A stretch of DNA of 64,000 bases from Sphingomonas citri (GCF_019429485.1 NZ_JAHXZN010000008.1:62001-126000), one strand, 5' to 3'; shown: positions 7,428-17,317, counted from the stretch's first letter. Translations and numbers: made by a program. Notes: generated by a model not told the origin, from the letters alone.

Positions 7428-10400
7428 TCAGAAGTTCGCCCTTAGCCCAAGGCGGAAGGCGCGGCCGACCACGTCGTACAGCGTCGGCGTGGTGATGTTG
7501 CCCGGCACCGTCTCGCCGTCGCGGTTGAAGACGTTGTCGACCTTGGCATAGGCCTGGAACGCCGGGGTGAAGCGGTACGACGCCGCGAGGTCGACGTAGA
7601 GCGCCCCCGGCACGCGGTTATAGTCGTAGGTCGGGTGGTTGACCGTCGAGACCGGGCAGTTCGTCTGGCAGACGATGTTCTCGTTGGAGAACACGCCCGC
7701 GCTGAACCAGCGCTCCTGCACCGTGAAGCTGACCGTGTCGGTGCTCCAGTCCTGCGACGCCAGCACCTTCCAGTGCGGCACCGCGGTTGCCTCGATGTTG
7801 GTGCCGGCGAGCTGGCGCGGGATCGTGCCGGGCAGGCCGGTGTCCTGCACGAAGTTGATCGTGTGCGTCGCCAGCCCGCGCAGGCTGAGCCGGCCCGGCA
7901 GGCCGATGCCGTCGAGCTTGGTGGTGTAGCTCGCCTCGATGTCGAGCCCGTCGGTGAAGATCGACGCGAAGTTGAACGGCTGCACCGTGACGTACGCCGA
8001 GTCGAGGTTGCTCAGGTCGAACGAGCCGCAGGTGAACTGCACGCCGCCGTAGCACAGGTTGATCTGCGTCTGCGCGTCGAGCGCGGAGATGGCGTCGTCG
8101 ATCTTGATGCGGAAATAGTCGACCGACAGGCTGAAGCCGGGCAGCCAGCTGGCGCGCGACAGCACGAAGCCGACCTCGGTGTTGCGCGCGATCTCCGGGG
8201 TGAGCGCGCGGTTGCCGGTGGTGGTCTGCAGCACCGTGATCGAGCGATTGCCGTTGAACGGGTCGATCGTGCCGGTGCGGTTGCTCGTCACCGGCGCGGC
8301 GAACAGCTCGGACAGGTTGGGTGCGCGGATGTCGCGCGAGGTCACGCCGCGCAGGCGGAAGCCGTCGAGCGGCGTGTCCCAGGTGCCGCCCACCTTCCAG
8401 GTGTAGACCGTGCCCGAGGTGCTGTAGTTGGTCGCGCGCCCGGCTACGTTGAGGTTGGCGCGGCCGATCGACTCGCTGTCGAACAGCGGCGCGTTGAGCT
8501 CGAGGTACGATTCGAGCACGTCATAGCCGCCGCTGCCGTTGCGGTAATTGCCCGCATACCAGTTGCCGCCCTGCTGGCTGAGCAGCGGGTCCGCCGGGTA
8601 GTCGTCGGTATAGCCGTTCCCGGTCAGCACGCCGTTGCCGTACGGGTCCGCGGTGACGCGGTAGAATTCGTGGCGGAACTCCGCGCCGAACGCGACCGCG
8701 AGCGGCCCCGCCGGCAGCGCGACCGGCTCGCCGCTGACCGAGAAGCTGGCGACGTCCTGGGTCTGGCGGGTGTGCTGGTACGGGCCGTTCTGCGGCTCGA
8801 TGTAGTAGCGCGTCGCGTCGGTCGGCGCCTGGCCGCCGAACACGTTGAGCGGGGAACAGCCGCTCGCCACCGCGACCGGGTCGGCGCAGGTGATCACGCC
8901 GTTGGCGCCGCGCACCGCCTGGATCGCGGCGCGGTAGCGCGGCATCAGCGGGATGTTGTTGACATTGATGTCGGTGATGCCGGTGCCGTGCTCGTAATAG
9001 GCATCGTAGCGCCAGTCGGTGCCGAACGCCGCGACCTTGCCCTTGGCCCCGACCACGCCGCGGTACTGGTGCCGCCGCGTGTTGACGTCGATGAAGTCGA
9101 ACATCGGGTTGACCGTGCCGAAGCGGAAGCTGGTGATGCCGTTGGCCGCGCAGGCCGACTGGATCGCCGCCGGCACGAACGGATTCGAGCATTGGATCGT
9201 CAGGTTGTCCTGCGCCGAGCCGGGGTTGGGCGTGTTGCTGGTGTCGACGCGCGCGACGTTGAGCGTGGCGTAGATCTCATTGTCGGGATCGACGTCGAAC
9301 CCGATTCGGCCGTAGGAGTTGAGCCGCGTGATCTCGGACTTGAAGCTGTTGCCGTTGGTGACGCTGCCGCTGAGATCGCCGCCGATGCACGAGCCCGGCA
9401 GACAGCCGGTGCCGTAGCGGAACGGCACCGGGTTGCCGTTGACATCGAAGGCGGTGCCCGCGAGCGGGCCCGCGTTGATCAGGCCGTAGCGCCCGAACAG
9501 GGTCGACTGGACGTGGTCGCGCACGAGATACTGCGGCAGCCCGTCGGTGGTGATCCCGCGGTTCTGCACGCCGCGCGCGACCAGCCAGGTGCGGCCGTTG
9601 GGCCCGTCGCCGTTGGGATCGTTGCCCACGCCGAAGCCGGCCGAGGGGATGCCGTCCTCGTGGCTGTACTCGCCGCTGACGATCAGGTGCAGCCGGTCGC
9701 CCGCGAGCGACTTGCCCGCGGCCGCCTGGACGGTCCAGTTGGCGTCGTCGCCGTAGGTGCTGATGCCGCCCATGACGTTGGCGCGGAAGCCGGTGAAGCG
9801 CGTGTTGGTGACGAAATTGACCACGCCGCCGACCGCGTCCGAGCCGTAGGAGGCCGAGGCGCCGCCGGTGACGACGTCGACCCGCTCGATCAGCAGCTGC
9901 GGGAAGAGGCTGACGTCGGCGACGCCGGTGACGTTGGCACCGACGACGCGCTGGCCGTCGATCAGCGTCAGCGTGCGGATCGGCTGGAGCCCGCGCAGGC
10001 TGAGCGTGCTGAGCCCCTGCACGCCGGTGGAGGTGCCGTTGGCGCCGACGGTCGCGCCGGTCGAGCCCTGGAGCGCGGGCAGCTGCGCCACCGTGGTGAA
10101 GACGTTGGGCTGGGCGTTCTTGGTGATCGCCTCGTAGCTCAGCACCTGGGTCGGCGTCGGCGCGGTGAAGCCGCTCGACACGATGCGCGAGCCGGTGACG
10201 ACGACGTCGCGCGCGGGCTCCTCCGCCTGGCCTTCAGCCGGCACGTTGGCGGCGGTGGTGCTGCCGGTCGCGCCGTCGGCGGGCTGGTCGGTGGTGACGC
10301 CGGGGGGCAGCTGCGGCTCGCCCGCGGCCACCTGCCGCGCGCTCGCGCTCGCCGGCGCGCTCACCGGGCCGAACATCGCCGCGACCGGGCCGAGCACGAC

Positions 10401-10691
10401 ATAGGTCTGCGGCCCGCTGCGCTGGGCGCGCAGCCCGGTGCCCTCGAGCAGCCGCGTGAGCGCGGCGTCGACGCTCATCGCGCCGCGCACCGCGTTGGTG
10501 CGCTTGCCGCGGCTGAACGACCGCGCCGCGACGATCTGTACCCCGGCCTGGCGGCCGAGCGCGGTGATCGCGCTCTCGGCCGGCTGCGCGGGTATGTCGA
10601 ACTGCTTGGCCTGCGCGATCGCCGGCTGCGCCGCCACCACCATCGCCGCGCCCGTCGCGAGCCACAGGTGCCGCCTCATTCCCCCCATCAT
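7428..10691 (-). CDS. TonB-dependent receptor with N-terminal STN signalling domain
   Basis: Outer-membrane receptor of 1087 aa powered by TonB/ExbBD. ATG at 10691 (AGGAG 4 bases upstream; the next ATG at 10688 is equally possible). A signal peptide ends near QPAIAQA. An STN (secretin/TonB short N-terminal) domain follows (FDIPAQPAESAITALGRQAG onward), which in such receptors contacts a FecR-type anti-sigma factor. After an Ala/Pro-rich linker the plug begins with VVTGSRI, and the large barrel ends in a terminal Phe (LGLRANF). FecR and an ECF sigma factor lie directly upstream and GH3 downstream, so a glycan substrate is more likely than iron (inference). Confidence 0.93.
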   Translation of the reverse strand: MMGGMRRHLWLATGAAMVVAAQPAIAQAKQFDIPAQPAESAITALGRQAGVQIVAARSFSRGKRTNAVRGAMSVDAALTRLLEGTGLRAQRSGPQTYVVLGPVAAMFGPVSAPASASARQVAAGEPQLPPGVTTDQPADGATGSTTAANVPAEGQAEEPARDVVVTGSRIVSSGFTAPTPTQVLSYEAITKNAQPNVFTTVAQLPALQGSTGATVGANGTSTGVQGLSTLSLRGLQPIRTLTLIDGQRVVGANVTGVADVSLFPQLLIERVDVVTGGASASYGSDAVGGVVNFVTNTRFTGFRANVMGGISTYGDDANWTVQAAAGKSLAGDRLHLIVSGEYSHEDGIPSAGFGVGNDPNGDGPNGRTWLVARGVQNRGITTDGLPQYLVRDHVQSTLFGRYGLINAGPLAGTAFDVNGNPVPFRYGTGCLPGSCIGGDLSGSVTNGNSFKSEITRLNSYGRIGFDVDPDNEIYATLNVARVDTSNTPNPGSAQDNLTIQCSNPFVPAAIQSACAANGITSFRFGTVNPMFDFIDVNTRRHQYRGVVGAKGKVAAFGTDWRYDAYYEHGTGITDINVNNIPLMPRYRAAIQAVRGANGVITCADPVAVASGCSPLNVFGGQAPTDATRYYIEPQNGPYQHTRQTQDVASFSVSGEPVALPAGPLAVAFGAEFRHEFYRVTADPYGNGVLTGNGYTDDYPADPLLSQQGGNWYAGNYRNGSGGYDVLESYLELNAPLFDSESIGRANLNVAGRATNYSTSGTVYTWKVGGTWDTPLDGFRLRGVTSRDIRAPNLSELFAAPVTSNRTGTIDPFNGNRSITVLQTTTGNRALTPEIARNTEVGFVLSRASWLPGFSLSVDYFRIKIDDAISALDAQTQINLCYGGVQFTCGSFDLSNLDSAYVTVQPFNFASIFTDGLDIEASYTTKLDGIGLPGRLSLRGLATHTINFVQDTGLPGTIPRQLAGTNIEATAVPHWKVLASQDWSTDTVSFTVQERWFSAGVFSNENIVCQTNCPVSTVNHPTYDYNRVPGALYVDLAASYRFTPAFQAYAKVDNVFNRDGETVPGNITTPTLYDVVGRAFRLGLRANF

Positions 10692-10699
10692 TCCACTCC

Positions 10700-11722
10700 T
10701 CACGGTCTCGTTTCTTTCCCGTGCTGGTGGAGAGACATGGGCGAGGAAGTTCCTTCCGCGTCGGATACGATGTTCGCGTGGCCGATGCGGATCGCCGCGG
10801 CGTCGGACGTGTCGAGCGGCACCCCGAAGCTGTCGTGCAGCGCCTTGGCGAAGCCCTCCGGATCGTCGGTGCGGAAGATGCCGTCGATCTGCTCGCCGGC
10901 GAGCCGCGGGTCGGCGAGGACGAGCTTGCGGCGGTTGTAGCGGTTGAAGTCCTCGACCGCGTGCGCGACCGTCTGGCCGCTCAGGTCGATCGCGCCCGAG
11001 CGCCACGCCAGCGCGCGGTCGACCGCCGAGGGCGGCCCGTCGCTGATCCGCACCGCCGCATTGTCGCCGAAGAAGGCGCTCTGCCCCGCGACCAGGCTGG
11101 TGCGATAGCCGTCGGCCTGCGCCGCCCAGACCTGCACCACGCCCTCGGTCACGATGATGTCCGCGCCGCCGTCGCGGCGCCGCACCGAGAAAGCGGTGCC
11201 GACCGCCTGCACCACCACCTGCCCCGCCTCGACCACGAACGGCCGCGCGGGATCCTTGGCGACGCGGAACCACGCCTCGCCGCTGGCGATGCGGACCTCG
11301 CGCCGGCGGCTCGCCAGCGTCACCTCGATCTGCGTGTCGCTGTTGATCGTCGCGGTCGAGCCGTCGGCGAGCGGGACGCGGCGGATCTCGCCGATCTCGG
11401 TGCGATAGGTCGTGCCCCCGGCGAGCCACAGGAACCCGCCCGCCACCGAGGCGGCGATCGCGCCGCCCGCCGCCATGAACAGCCCGCGCCGCCGCACCGT
11501 CGCGCGCGCGCGCGGCGCCGGCGGGTCGAGCGCGACCCAGCAGGCCTGGGCGTGGAGCAGCGCGCCGCGGCGGCGCGGGTCGGCCGCCATCCATTGCTCG
11601 AGCAGCACCTCGTCCGCGGCCGACCAGCCCTCGGCGTCGAGCCGCGCGACCCAGGCCGCCGCCTCGTCCGCGATCGCGCCCGCGCTCTGCCTGTTCCCCG
11701 AACCTGTCACCGGACCCGTCAT
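10700..11722 (-). CDS. FecR family anti-sigma / signal transducer
   Basis: Inner-membrane regulator of 340 aa that relays receptor occupancy to the cognate sigma factor. The N-terminal part has the DUF4880-like segment (AAAWVARLDAEGWSAADE... FEQWM-type, here LEQWMAADPRRR). One transmembrane helix lies at about 82-105 (FMAAGGAIAASVAGGFLWLAG). A periplasmic FecR domain follows (VPLADGSTATINSDTQIEV, ASGEAWFRVAKD, VVQAVGTAFSV), then a C-terminal STN-like region. The ATG at 11722 overlaps the sigma-factor stop (ATGA), so they are translationally coupled. Its stop is 8 bp from the receptor start. Confidence 0.92.
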   Translation of the reverse strand: MTGPVTGSGNRQSAGAIADEAAAWVARLDAEGWSAADEVLLEQWMAADPRRRGALLHAQACWVALDPPAPRARATVRRRGLFMAAGGAIAASVAGGFLWLAGGTTYRTEIGEIRRVPLADGSTATINSDTQIEVTLASRRREVRIASGEAWFRVAKDPARPFVVEAGQVVVQAVGTAFSVRRRDGGADIIVTEGVVQVWAAQADGYRTSLVAGQSAFFGDNAAVRISDGPPSAVDRALAWRSGAIDLSGQTVAHAVEDFNRYNRRKLVLADPRLAGEQIDGIFRTDDPEGFAKALHDSFGVPLDTSDAAAIRIGHANIVSDAEGTSSPMSLHQHGKETRP

Positions 11723-12318
11723 CGCCGACGCCCTCCGCGCTGCTCGTGCTCGCCCATCAGATCGTCCGCGTCCTGCTCGGCCTGGCTCCAGGCCTGGCGC
11801 AGGAACCGCACGCCGAGCCAGACCTGCTTCTCGACCGCTTTCTCGGTGGTGCCGAGATGCTCGGCGATCTGGCGCTGCGACCAGCCCTCGATCTTGCGCA
11901 GCTGGACGATGCGGCGGCAGCGCTCGGGCAGGCGCGCGATCAGGTCGAGCGCCTTGCCATAGGCCAGCCGCCCCGCCGCGAGCTGCTCGGGCGAGGGGCG
12001 ATCGTCGTGATAGGCGTCGATCTCGGCGATCGTCTCGAGCGGCACGATGCGCTGGCGCTTGAGCCGCCGCACCAGCAGGTTGCGCACGATCGAGAAGAAA
12101 TAGGCGTAGGGGCTGTCGATGTGATCGACCGCCTCCAGCATGGCGAGCCGGCAATAGGCCTCCTGGATCAGCTCGTCGGAATCCTCGGGGGCGGCGCCCG
12201 CGCGCCGCAGCCAGGCGCGCACGCGATGTTCGTGCGGCAGGATCTCGCGCGCCACCCAGACGGCGGTCTGGCGCCTGCGCGCGGCGTCGATCGCGCCCCC
12301 TGCCGTCCCGCTCGCCAT
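11719..12318 (-). CDS. ECF RNA polymerase sigma factor, FecI type
   Basis: Sigma-70 family protein of 199 aa from the ATG at 12318 (preceded by GGAAAGGGCGAG). Longer in-frame starts add an Arg/Pro-rich stretch that does not look native. Region 2 lies around DSDELIQEAYCRLAML and DSPYAYFFSIVRNLLVRRLKR. Region 4 is the helix-turn-helix around LPERCRRIVQLRKIEGWSQR and IAEHLGTTEKAVEKQV. It should direct transcription of the receptor operon when released by the downstream FecR. It is the first gene of a sigma-FecR-receptor-GH3 unit. Confidence 0.92.
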   Translation of the reverse strand: MASGTAGGAIDAARRRQTAVWVAREILPHEHRVRAWLRRAGAAPEDSDELIQEAYCRLAMLEAVDHIDSPYAYFFSIVRNLLVRRLKRQRIVPLETIAEIDAYHDDRPSPEQLAAGRLAYGKALDLIARLPERCRRIVQLRKIEGWSQRQIAEHLGTTEKAVEKQVWLGVRFLRQAWSQAEQDADDLMGEHEQRGGRRR

Positions 12319-12916
12319 CTCGCCCTTTCCGGTTCCTCGCTCGTGCCGCTGACGGTTGAGAGGCTCGGCGCGGCGATTTCCTTCCGCGCCGCCGGCACGG
12401 GTGCGGGCGGCGATAGATGATTGCCGACGCGAGGGACGCGTACCATCGTCGCGCGGCGGGGTCGCGATGATTATGCTGGTGGCGAGACCGACCCGCCCGG
12501 TCGACGTCGGCCCGGCGCGAACGGGGCGCGCCGACGCCGCTGGAGCAGACCGCACCAGCCGTGCCGCACATAGGTCGGAAAAGACATTTAAGGTGGTGTC
12601 ATTCGCCCCCGAACGCGCCCGCCGTCAGCGGTGCAGCTTCACCAGCGCCCGTGGTCCTGATTACGCAGGCGAGCAGGCGCGTGGTCCATTGGCGACGCGC
12701 CTGCTCGATCCGGTAGAGTGGGAGGGAAAGGCAACGCACCATTCGCAAGCGGCGCGAACCTCGGGCTGCTTGCCGCCAGCTACCGCAGCCTCGGCTGAGG
12801 CTCGTGCCCGTCCGCGGGCGACTTAAAAGCGACGTCGTTTCAGCGCGAAGAGCTCGGTTGACCGAGCCTGTGCTCAGCTTAAGATAGCCGTCTTTCTTAA
12901 ATATCCGGAGACGGCG
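12319..12916. promoter_or_regulatory. Divergent intergenic region between fecI-type sigma gene and GH92 gene
   Basis: About 600 bp with no convincing coding sequence. It must contain the promoter of the leftward sigma/FecR/receptor unit and that of the rightward GH92 gene. The last 100 bp (12820-12916) are AT-richer (ACTTAAAAG, CTTAAGATAG, TTCTTAAATA) and are the likeliest GH92 promoter and leader. A GGAGA ribosome-binding element stands before the ATG at 12917. A strong hairpin at 12670-12707 is listed separately. Confidence 0.4.
12670..12707. repeat. Perfect 13-bp inverted repeat (orphan hairpin)
   Basis: CGAGCAGGCGCGT at 12670-12682 is exactly complementary to ACGCGCCTGCTCG at 12695-12707, with a 12-base loop. 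It is not next to a gene end and no T-tract follows, so it is neither a classical terminator nor obviously an operator for the adjacent genes. It could be a structured leader, a bidirectional terminator for the two divergent transcripts, or a remnant of a mobile element. Confidence 0.6.
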
Positions 12917-15320
12917 ATGGTCCGCTATGGTCTGGCAGCTGCCACCTGCCTGAGCCTCACGGGACTCGCCGTGGCGCAGCAGGGCAGGCCATCGACGCCC
13001 GTCGCCGACGTCAACCCTTTCATCGGCACCACCAACGGCGGCAACGTCTTTCCCGGCGCGACACGGCCGTTCGGCATGGTCGCGTTAAGCCCCGAGCTCA
13101 CGCCGCTGCCGGGCAAGCGGCTGCCGATCGCGGCGCCGGGCGGCTACGAGTGGCGCGGCAACGGCGTGCGCGGGTTCAGCCTGACCCATGTCTCGGGCAC
13201 GGGCTGCGCCGGCGCGAGCGGCGACGTCCCGATCATGCCGGTCACGATCCCGGTCGAGCGCTCGCCCGCTTCCGTCGAGGCGGGATTGAGCTACGCCAGC
13301 TTGCTCGACCACGCCGCCGAGCGCGCCTCGCCGGGCGCCTACCACGTCACCCTCGACAACGGCGTCACGGTCGATCTCGGCGCGACCGAGCGCAGCGCGA
13401 TCGGCCGCTTCGCCTTCCCCGCGGACAAGCCCGCCAATCTCCTGTTCCGCACCTCCGACAGCGAGGTCGGCAGCAGCGACTCCACGATCCGCATCGATCC
13501 CGCCGCCCGCACCGTCAGCGGCACCGTCACCTCGGGCAATTTCTGCGGCTATCTCGCGGCGGACCGGCGCGAGAGCTACTACACGCTCCACTTCGTCGCG
13601 CAGTTCGACCAGCCCTTCACCGTCGGCGGGACGTGGCGGGACGACCGCGTCAGCGCGGGCGCGTCGAGCGGGGGCGGGGGCACCGGCTATGGCGATCGCG
13701 GTCACCCGCCCGTGGGGCGCGGGGCGGGCGGCTGGGTCAGCTTCGCCCCCGACGCCGCGCGCGCGGTGACGATGCGCGTCGGCGTGTCGTACGTCGACGA
13801 GGCGGGTGCTCGCCGCAACCTTGAACGCGAGAGCCCGGCCGGCGCCAGCCTTGACTCGGTACAGGCCGCCGGTCGCGCCGCGTGGGAACAGGCGTTGGGC
13901 CGCATCCGAGTCGAGGGTGGCGCGCGCGATGAGCGCACCGTCTTCTACACCGCGCTGTACCACGCGCTGATGACGCCCAACCTCTACAGCGACGTCGACG
14001 GTCGCTATCGTGGCTTCGACGCCGCGGTGCACGCGCTCGCGCCGCGGCAGCAGGCCCAATATGCGAACTACTCGGGCTGGGACGTGTATCGCTCGCAGCT
14101 ACAGCTCGTCACGCTGCTCGACCCGCAGCGCGGGTCGGACATCGCCCAGTCGCTGCTCAACCAGGCCGAGCAGAATGGCGGGACGTGGGACCGCTGGACG
14201 CATCTCACCGGCGCCACCGGCGTGATGAACGGCGACCCGTCGCCACCCTCGCTCGCCGCCATCTACGCCTTCGGGGGGCGCTCGTTCGACCTCGCGCGTG
14301 CCTATGCCTCACTGCGTCGTGCCGCGACGGTACCCAGCGCCAAGGACCTCGACCGCAAGGGCTGCCCCGTGCTGTGCGTCGGGCAGCGGCCCGGGCTCGA
14401 TCAGTGGCTGAAGCTGCACTACATGCCCGTGGGCGCGCCGGGCTGGGGCACGGTGTCCGACACGCTCGAGCTCGCCGCGGCCGACTTCGGACTCGCCGAG
14501 CTGGCCCGCCACGCCGGGGACCACGCCGGCGAGAAGCTGTTCCGCGCGCGCTCGGGCTGGTGGCGCAACCTGTACAATCCCGCGGCGACACCCGCGGGCG
14601 GCTACCTCCAGCCGCGGCGCGCCGACGGCAGTTGGCCGCGCTTCGATCCGTCGTTGGACGAGGAGATGGTGGAGGGCAGCGGGGCGCAATATCTCTGGAT
14701 GGTGCCGTTCGACCCGGCGGGGCTGATCGACGTGCTCGGCGGCCGTGCCGCGGCGTCGCGCCGGCTCGACGCCTTCTTTCGCGCGCCCGACGGCGGCTTG
14801 GCGGTGACGAAGGCGGGGCCGCTCCACGCCGAGCTCGACAACGAGCCGTTGATCGCCTCGCCCTGGACCTATCTGTTCACCGGTGAGCCGTGGAAGACGC
14901 AGGAGACGGCGCGCGCGGCGATGCGGCAGATCTGGACCAACACGCCCGCCGGCATCTCCGGCAACGACGACCTGGGGCAGATGTCGTCCTGGTACGTCTG
15001 GTCGGCGCTGGGCCTGTACCCGCTCTATCCCGCGCGCCGAGCTGGTGATCGGCAGCCCGCTGTTCCCGCGCGCGACGGTCGAGCGCCCCGGCGGCGTCCG
15101 GCTGGTGATCGACGCGCCCGGCGCTGCGCCCGACGCGCCGTACGTCACCGGGCTGCGCGTCGACGGCCATGCGAGCGACCGCGCCTGGCTGCCCGCCGAC
15201 GCGGTGACCCGCGGCGCCACGCTCTCCTTCACCATGGCGCGTCAGCCGGACCGCTCCTGGGCGACGCGTACCGTGCCACCGTCGTTCGGGCCGAGAGCAG
15301 GGCGAGTGGCGAGGCGGTGA
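12917..15320 (+). pseudogene. GH92 family alpha-mannosidase, frameshifted near 15032-15036
   Basis: Secreted exo-alpha-mannosidase of family GH92. A signal peptide (ending GLAVAQQ) is followed by DVNPFIGT and GNVFPGATRPFGMVALSP, hallmarks of the GH92 N-domain. The catalytic region has GTWDRWTHLTGATGVMNGDP, DEEMVEGSGAQYLWMVPFDP and DDLGQMSSWYVWSALGLYP. Straight after this the frame breaks. The expected continuation AELVIGSPLFPRATVERPGG is encoded in the next forward frame and runs to a stop at 15318-15320, giving about 800 residues in all. The pattern is one extra base in the GCGCGC run at 15032-15036. Either the gene is a recent pseudogene or this is a sequencing error. With GH3 and the TonB receptor it would act on mannose-containing glycans. 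Confidence 0.88.
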
Positions 15321-15522
15321 TGAGGCTGCGCGTCGCCCCCGCGGCACGATGCGAGTGGCGATCGGCTCGCTGAGGTCAGCCTGCACAAGCGCTCGGCTGC
15401 CGCCGATCCGCTCGTCTGCTCCTCGTCTGGACCAGCGTCTGCCACAAGCGTTACCGGCGTCGCGTGCGATGCCGACCGTGGTCGGATGCTAGGTACCCGC
15501 TCGATCGACGATAAGCTTCACC

Positions 15523-16980
15523 TTAGCTGACGACCCTCAGGGTGGCCTCGGTCGGATCTACCGGGTCCATGATGAAGGCACCGGCGTCACGCTGCGCCAC
15601 CAGCCAGGCGACGTGCTCGGCCGAGATACGCTGGCCTGGAACGAGCCGAGGCACGCCCGGCGGTGCCGGGGCGATCATCTCCGCCGCGATCCGTCCGGCG
15701 GCGTCTTCATATCGCACCATCTCCGCCGGGCCGTTCAGCGCGCGCGGTCCGGGCATGGCCATGTCAACCGACAGCGTCGCGACCGACGGTATCGATCCCA
15801 GCGGTGGCAGCAAGTCAGTCTCGGCCTCGAGACGGGCGAGGAGATCGCTGAGCGCATGCTCCAACGCTCGAAGATCGGCGCGGGTAGTGCCGAGGGAGAT
15901 CACCGCCAGAAGGTGTCGTGCGTCGGACAAGCCCACGCTCACGCGATGGTGCGCGTAGAGCCAGTCGTCGACCGCGTAGCCGGCGACGCTCAACGCCGAT
16001 ACGTCGATCAGGATCTTGGTCACGTCGAGGTCGGCTCCCGCGGGCAGCTCCGCCGGGCCGAGCACGCGCAACGGCGTCATGGCCGCGATCCGCTCGCGAG
16101 CGCCCTCGGCCAGCGCGACCACGTCGGACCACAACTGCTCGCCGCGCAGCGCGTGATCGCGCCGGGCCGCATCGAGCGAGGCAAGAATCGGTACCGACGG
16201 GCTCGTCGTCTCGAATAGCTCATATGCCATCCACAGGCGTTGCCGATCGATCAGCGCTCCCTTGGCTACGATCACCGATCCCTGTGCCAACGCTCCCATC
16301 GTCTTATGGGCACTGTAGACGGCAACATCAGCACCCTTCGTCAGCGCGTCGTCGGGCAGCACGGTGCAGAAGGCGAAAGCGCCGCCCCACGCCGCGTCGA
16401 CGATCAGGGGAATGCCATGATCGTGGCAGATGTCGGCCAGAGCGGCGATGTCGCTCGTCACGCCATAATAGGTCGGGCTGACGAGCACGAACGCTCGCGC
16501 GGCGGGATGGCTCGCCAGCGCTGCGCGCAGCACCTCCGGCGCAACCCCGTGCTCGATATCACGCTCGGCATCTATGATGACGGGGACGATGATGGCATCC
16601 AGCCCGGCCGCGAGAGCGTAGGTGCGTTCCGCCTTGTGCGCGTTCGCCGCGATCAGGATCGTCTCCCCTGGAGCGGCGACCGCGGCCATCACCGTATGAA
16701 GGCTCTGCGTCGAACCGCCAGTGACGAAGCGACAGAAATCAGCGTTCCATGCCTCCGCGGCGATCTCGTGCGCGCGCTGCAGGGCGAGCGCGCCTTCCGT
16801 GCGGTCGTCCAGCCCCTTCGGTGTGAGCACGTCCGCGCGGAACAGCCGGCGGCCGAGCAGGCCGCGAAGACCGTTCGGCATGGCGGCGCCCTGGTTGTGG
16901 CCGGGTGCGCCGAACCCGACGGGCGGGTTGCGCTCGATGCTCGCAAGCGCCTCGACGAGAGGCGCACTTTTCTGATCCAT
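15523..16980 (-). CDS. PLP-dependent Orn/Lys/Arg decarboxylase-family protein
   Basis: Fold-type I PLP enzyme of 485 aa, related to ornithine/lysine/arginine decarboxylases of the compact class that lacks the N-terminal wing domain. Visible features are GAPGHNQG near the N-terminus, the PLP phosphate-binding TGGSTQS (about 87-93), Asp195 and Trp198 in VDAAWGG, and the Schiff-base Lys226 in SAHKTMGALAQGS. The small C-terminal domain ends with VPGQRIS and VDPTEATLRVV. The Trp replaces the His common in DEAHGAH motifs. Substrate cannot be assigned; a diamine or polyamine role is one guess. It stands alone, with no antiporter beside it. Base composition is less GC-rich than the flanks. Confidence 0.82.
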   Translation of the reverse strand: MDQKSAPLVEALASIERNPPVGFGAPGHNQGAAMPNGLRGLLGRRLFRADVLTPKGLDDRTEGALALQRAHEIAAEAWNADFCRFVTGGSTQSLHTVMAAVAAPGETILIAANAHKAERTYALAAGLDAIIVPVIIDAERDIEHGVAPEVLRAALASHPAARAFVLVSPTYYGVTSDIAALADICHDHGIPLIVDAAWGGAFAFCTVLPDDALTKGADVAVYSAHKTMGALAQGSVIVAKGALIDRQRLWMAYELFETTSPSVPILASLDAARRDHALRGEQLWSDVVALAEGARERIAAMTPLRVLGPAELPAGADLDVTKILIDVSALSVAGYAVDDWLYAHHRVSVGLSDARHLLAVISLGTTRADLRALEHALSDLLARLEAETDLLPPLGSIPSVATLSVDMAMPGPRALNGPAEMVRYEDAAGRIAAEMIAPAPPGVPRLVPGQRISAEHVAWLVAQRDAGAFIMDPVDPTEATLRVVS

Positions 16981-17317
16981 GCCGCATGACCCATCACTGC
17001 ACGCGTGCGACCTGGGTCAGGCGACCACGACGAGGTACCACGCGTGTCAGCGACCTCGGTTATTCAACCAGATCACACGATCGTCGTTCCGAACGCCTGA
17101 AAAATCAGTTGCCTAGTCTTGCTGTACTCACTCCGGGATGGAACCCGGCGCTGACGCTGACGGGCAGGTAGGACCGCTGCGTGACCGAATGAGGGAGAGT
17201 GATAACAAGTCGGCGGCGCCGAAAGCACGACGAGGTGGATCGGATCGTCGGCGATCGAACTGTTGGCACCTACGGCCGCGCGTTGCATCACCGAAGAAGG
17301 CCCGGTTATGAAGAGCT
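16981..17317. other. Gene-free interval upstream of the decarboxylase and J-domain genes
   Basis: 337 bp between divergent genes with only short spurious frames. It should carry the promoters of both neighbours. A GC-rich stem-like stretch around 17139-17168 (CCGGGATGGAACCCGG and GCTGACGCTGACGGG) is visible. I could not identify a known operator or small RNA. Confidence 0.3.

Noticed and set aside
7635..10940. A very long forward open frame (over 1000 codons) opposite the TonB-dependent receptor
   Set aside because: Its translation is low-complexity and Arg/Ala/Val-rich with no domain, whereas the reverse strand encodes a complete receptor. It is a by-product of GC-rich codons.
17060..17170. 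GGAAC-type elements that might be EcfG (general stress) promoters near the J-domain and ferritin-like genes
   Set aside because: No CGTT-type -10 at the right spacing was found on either strand, so a stress-promoter claim is not supported.
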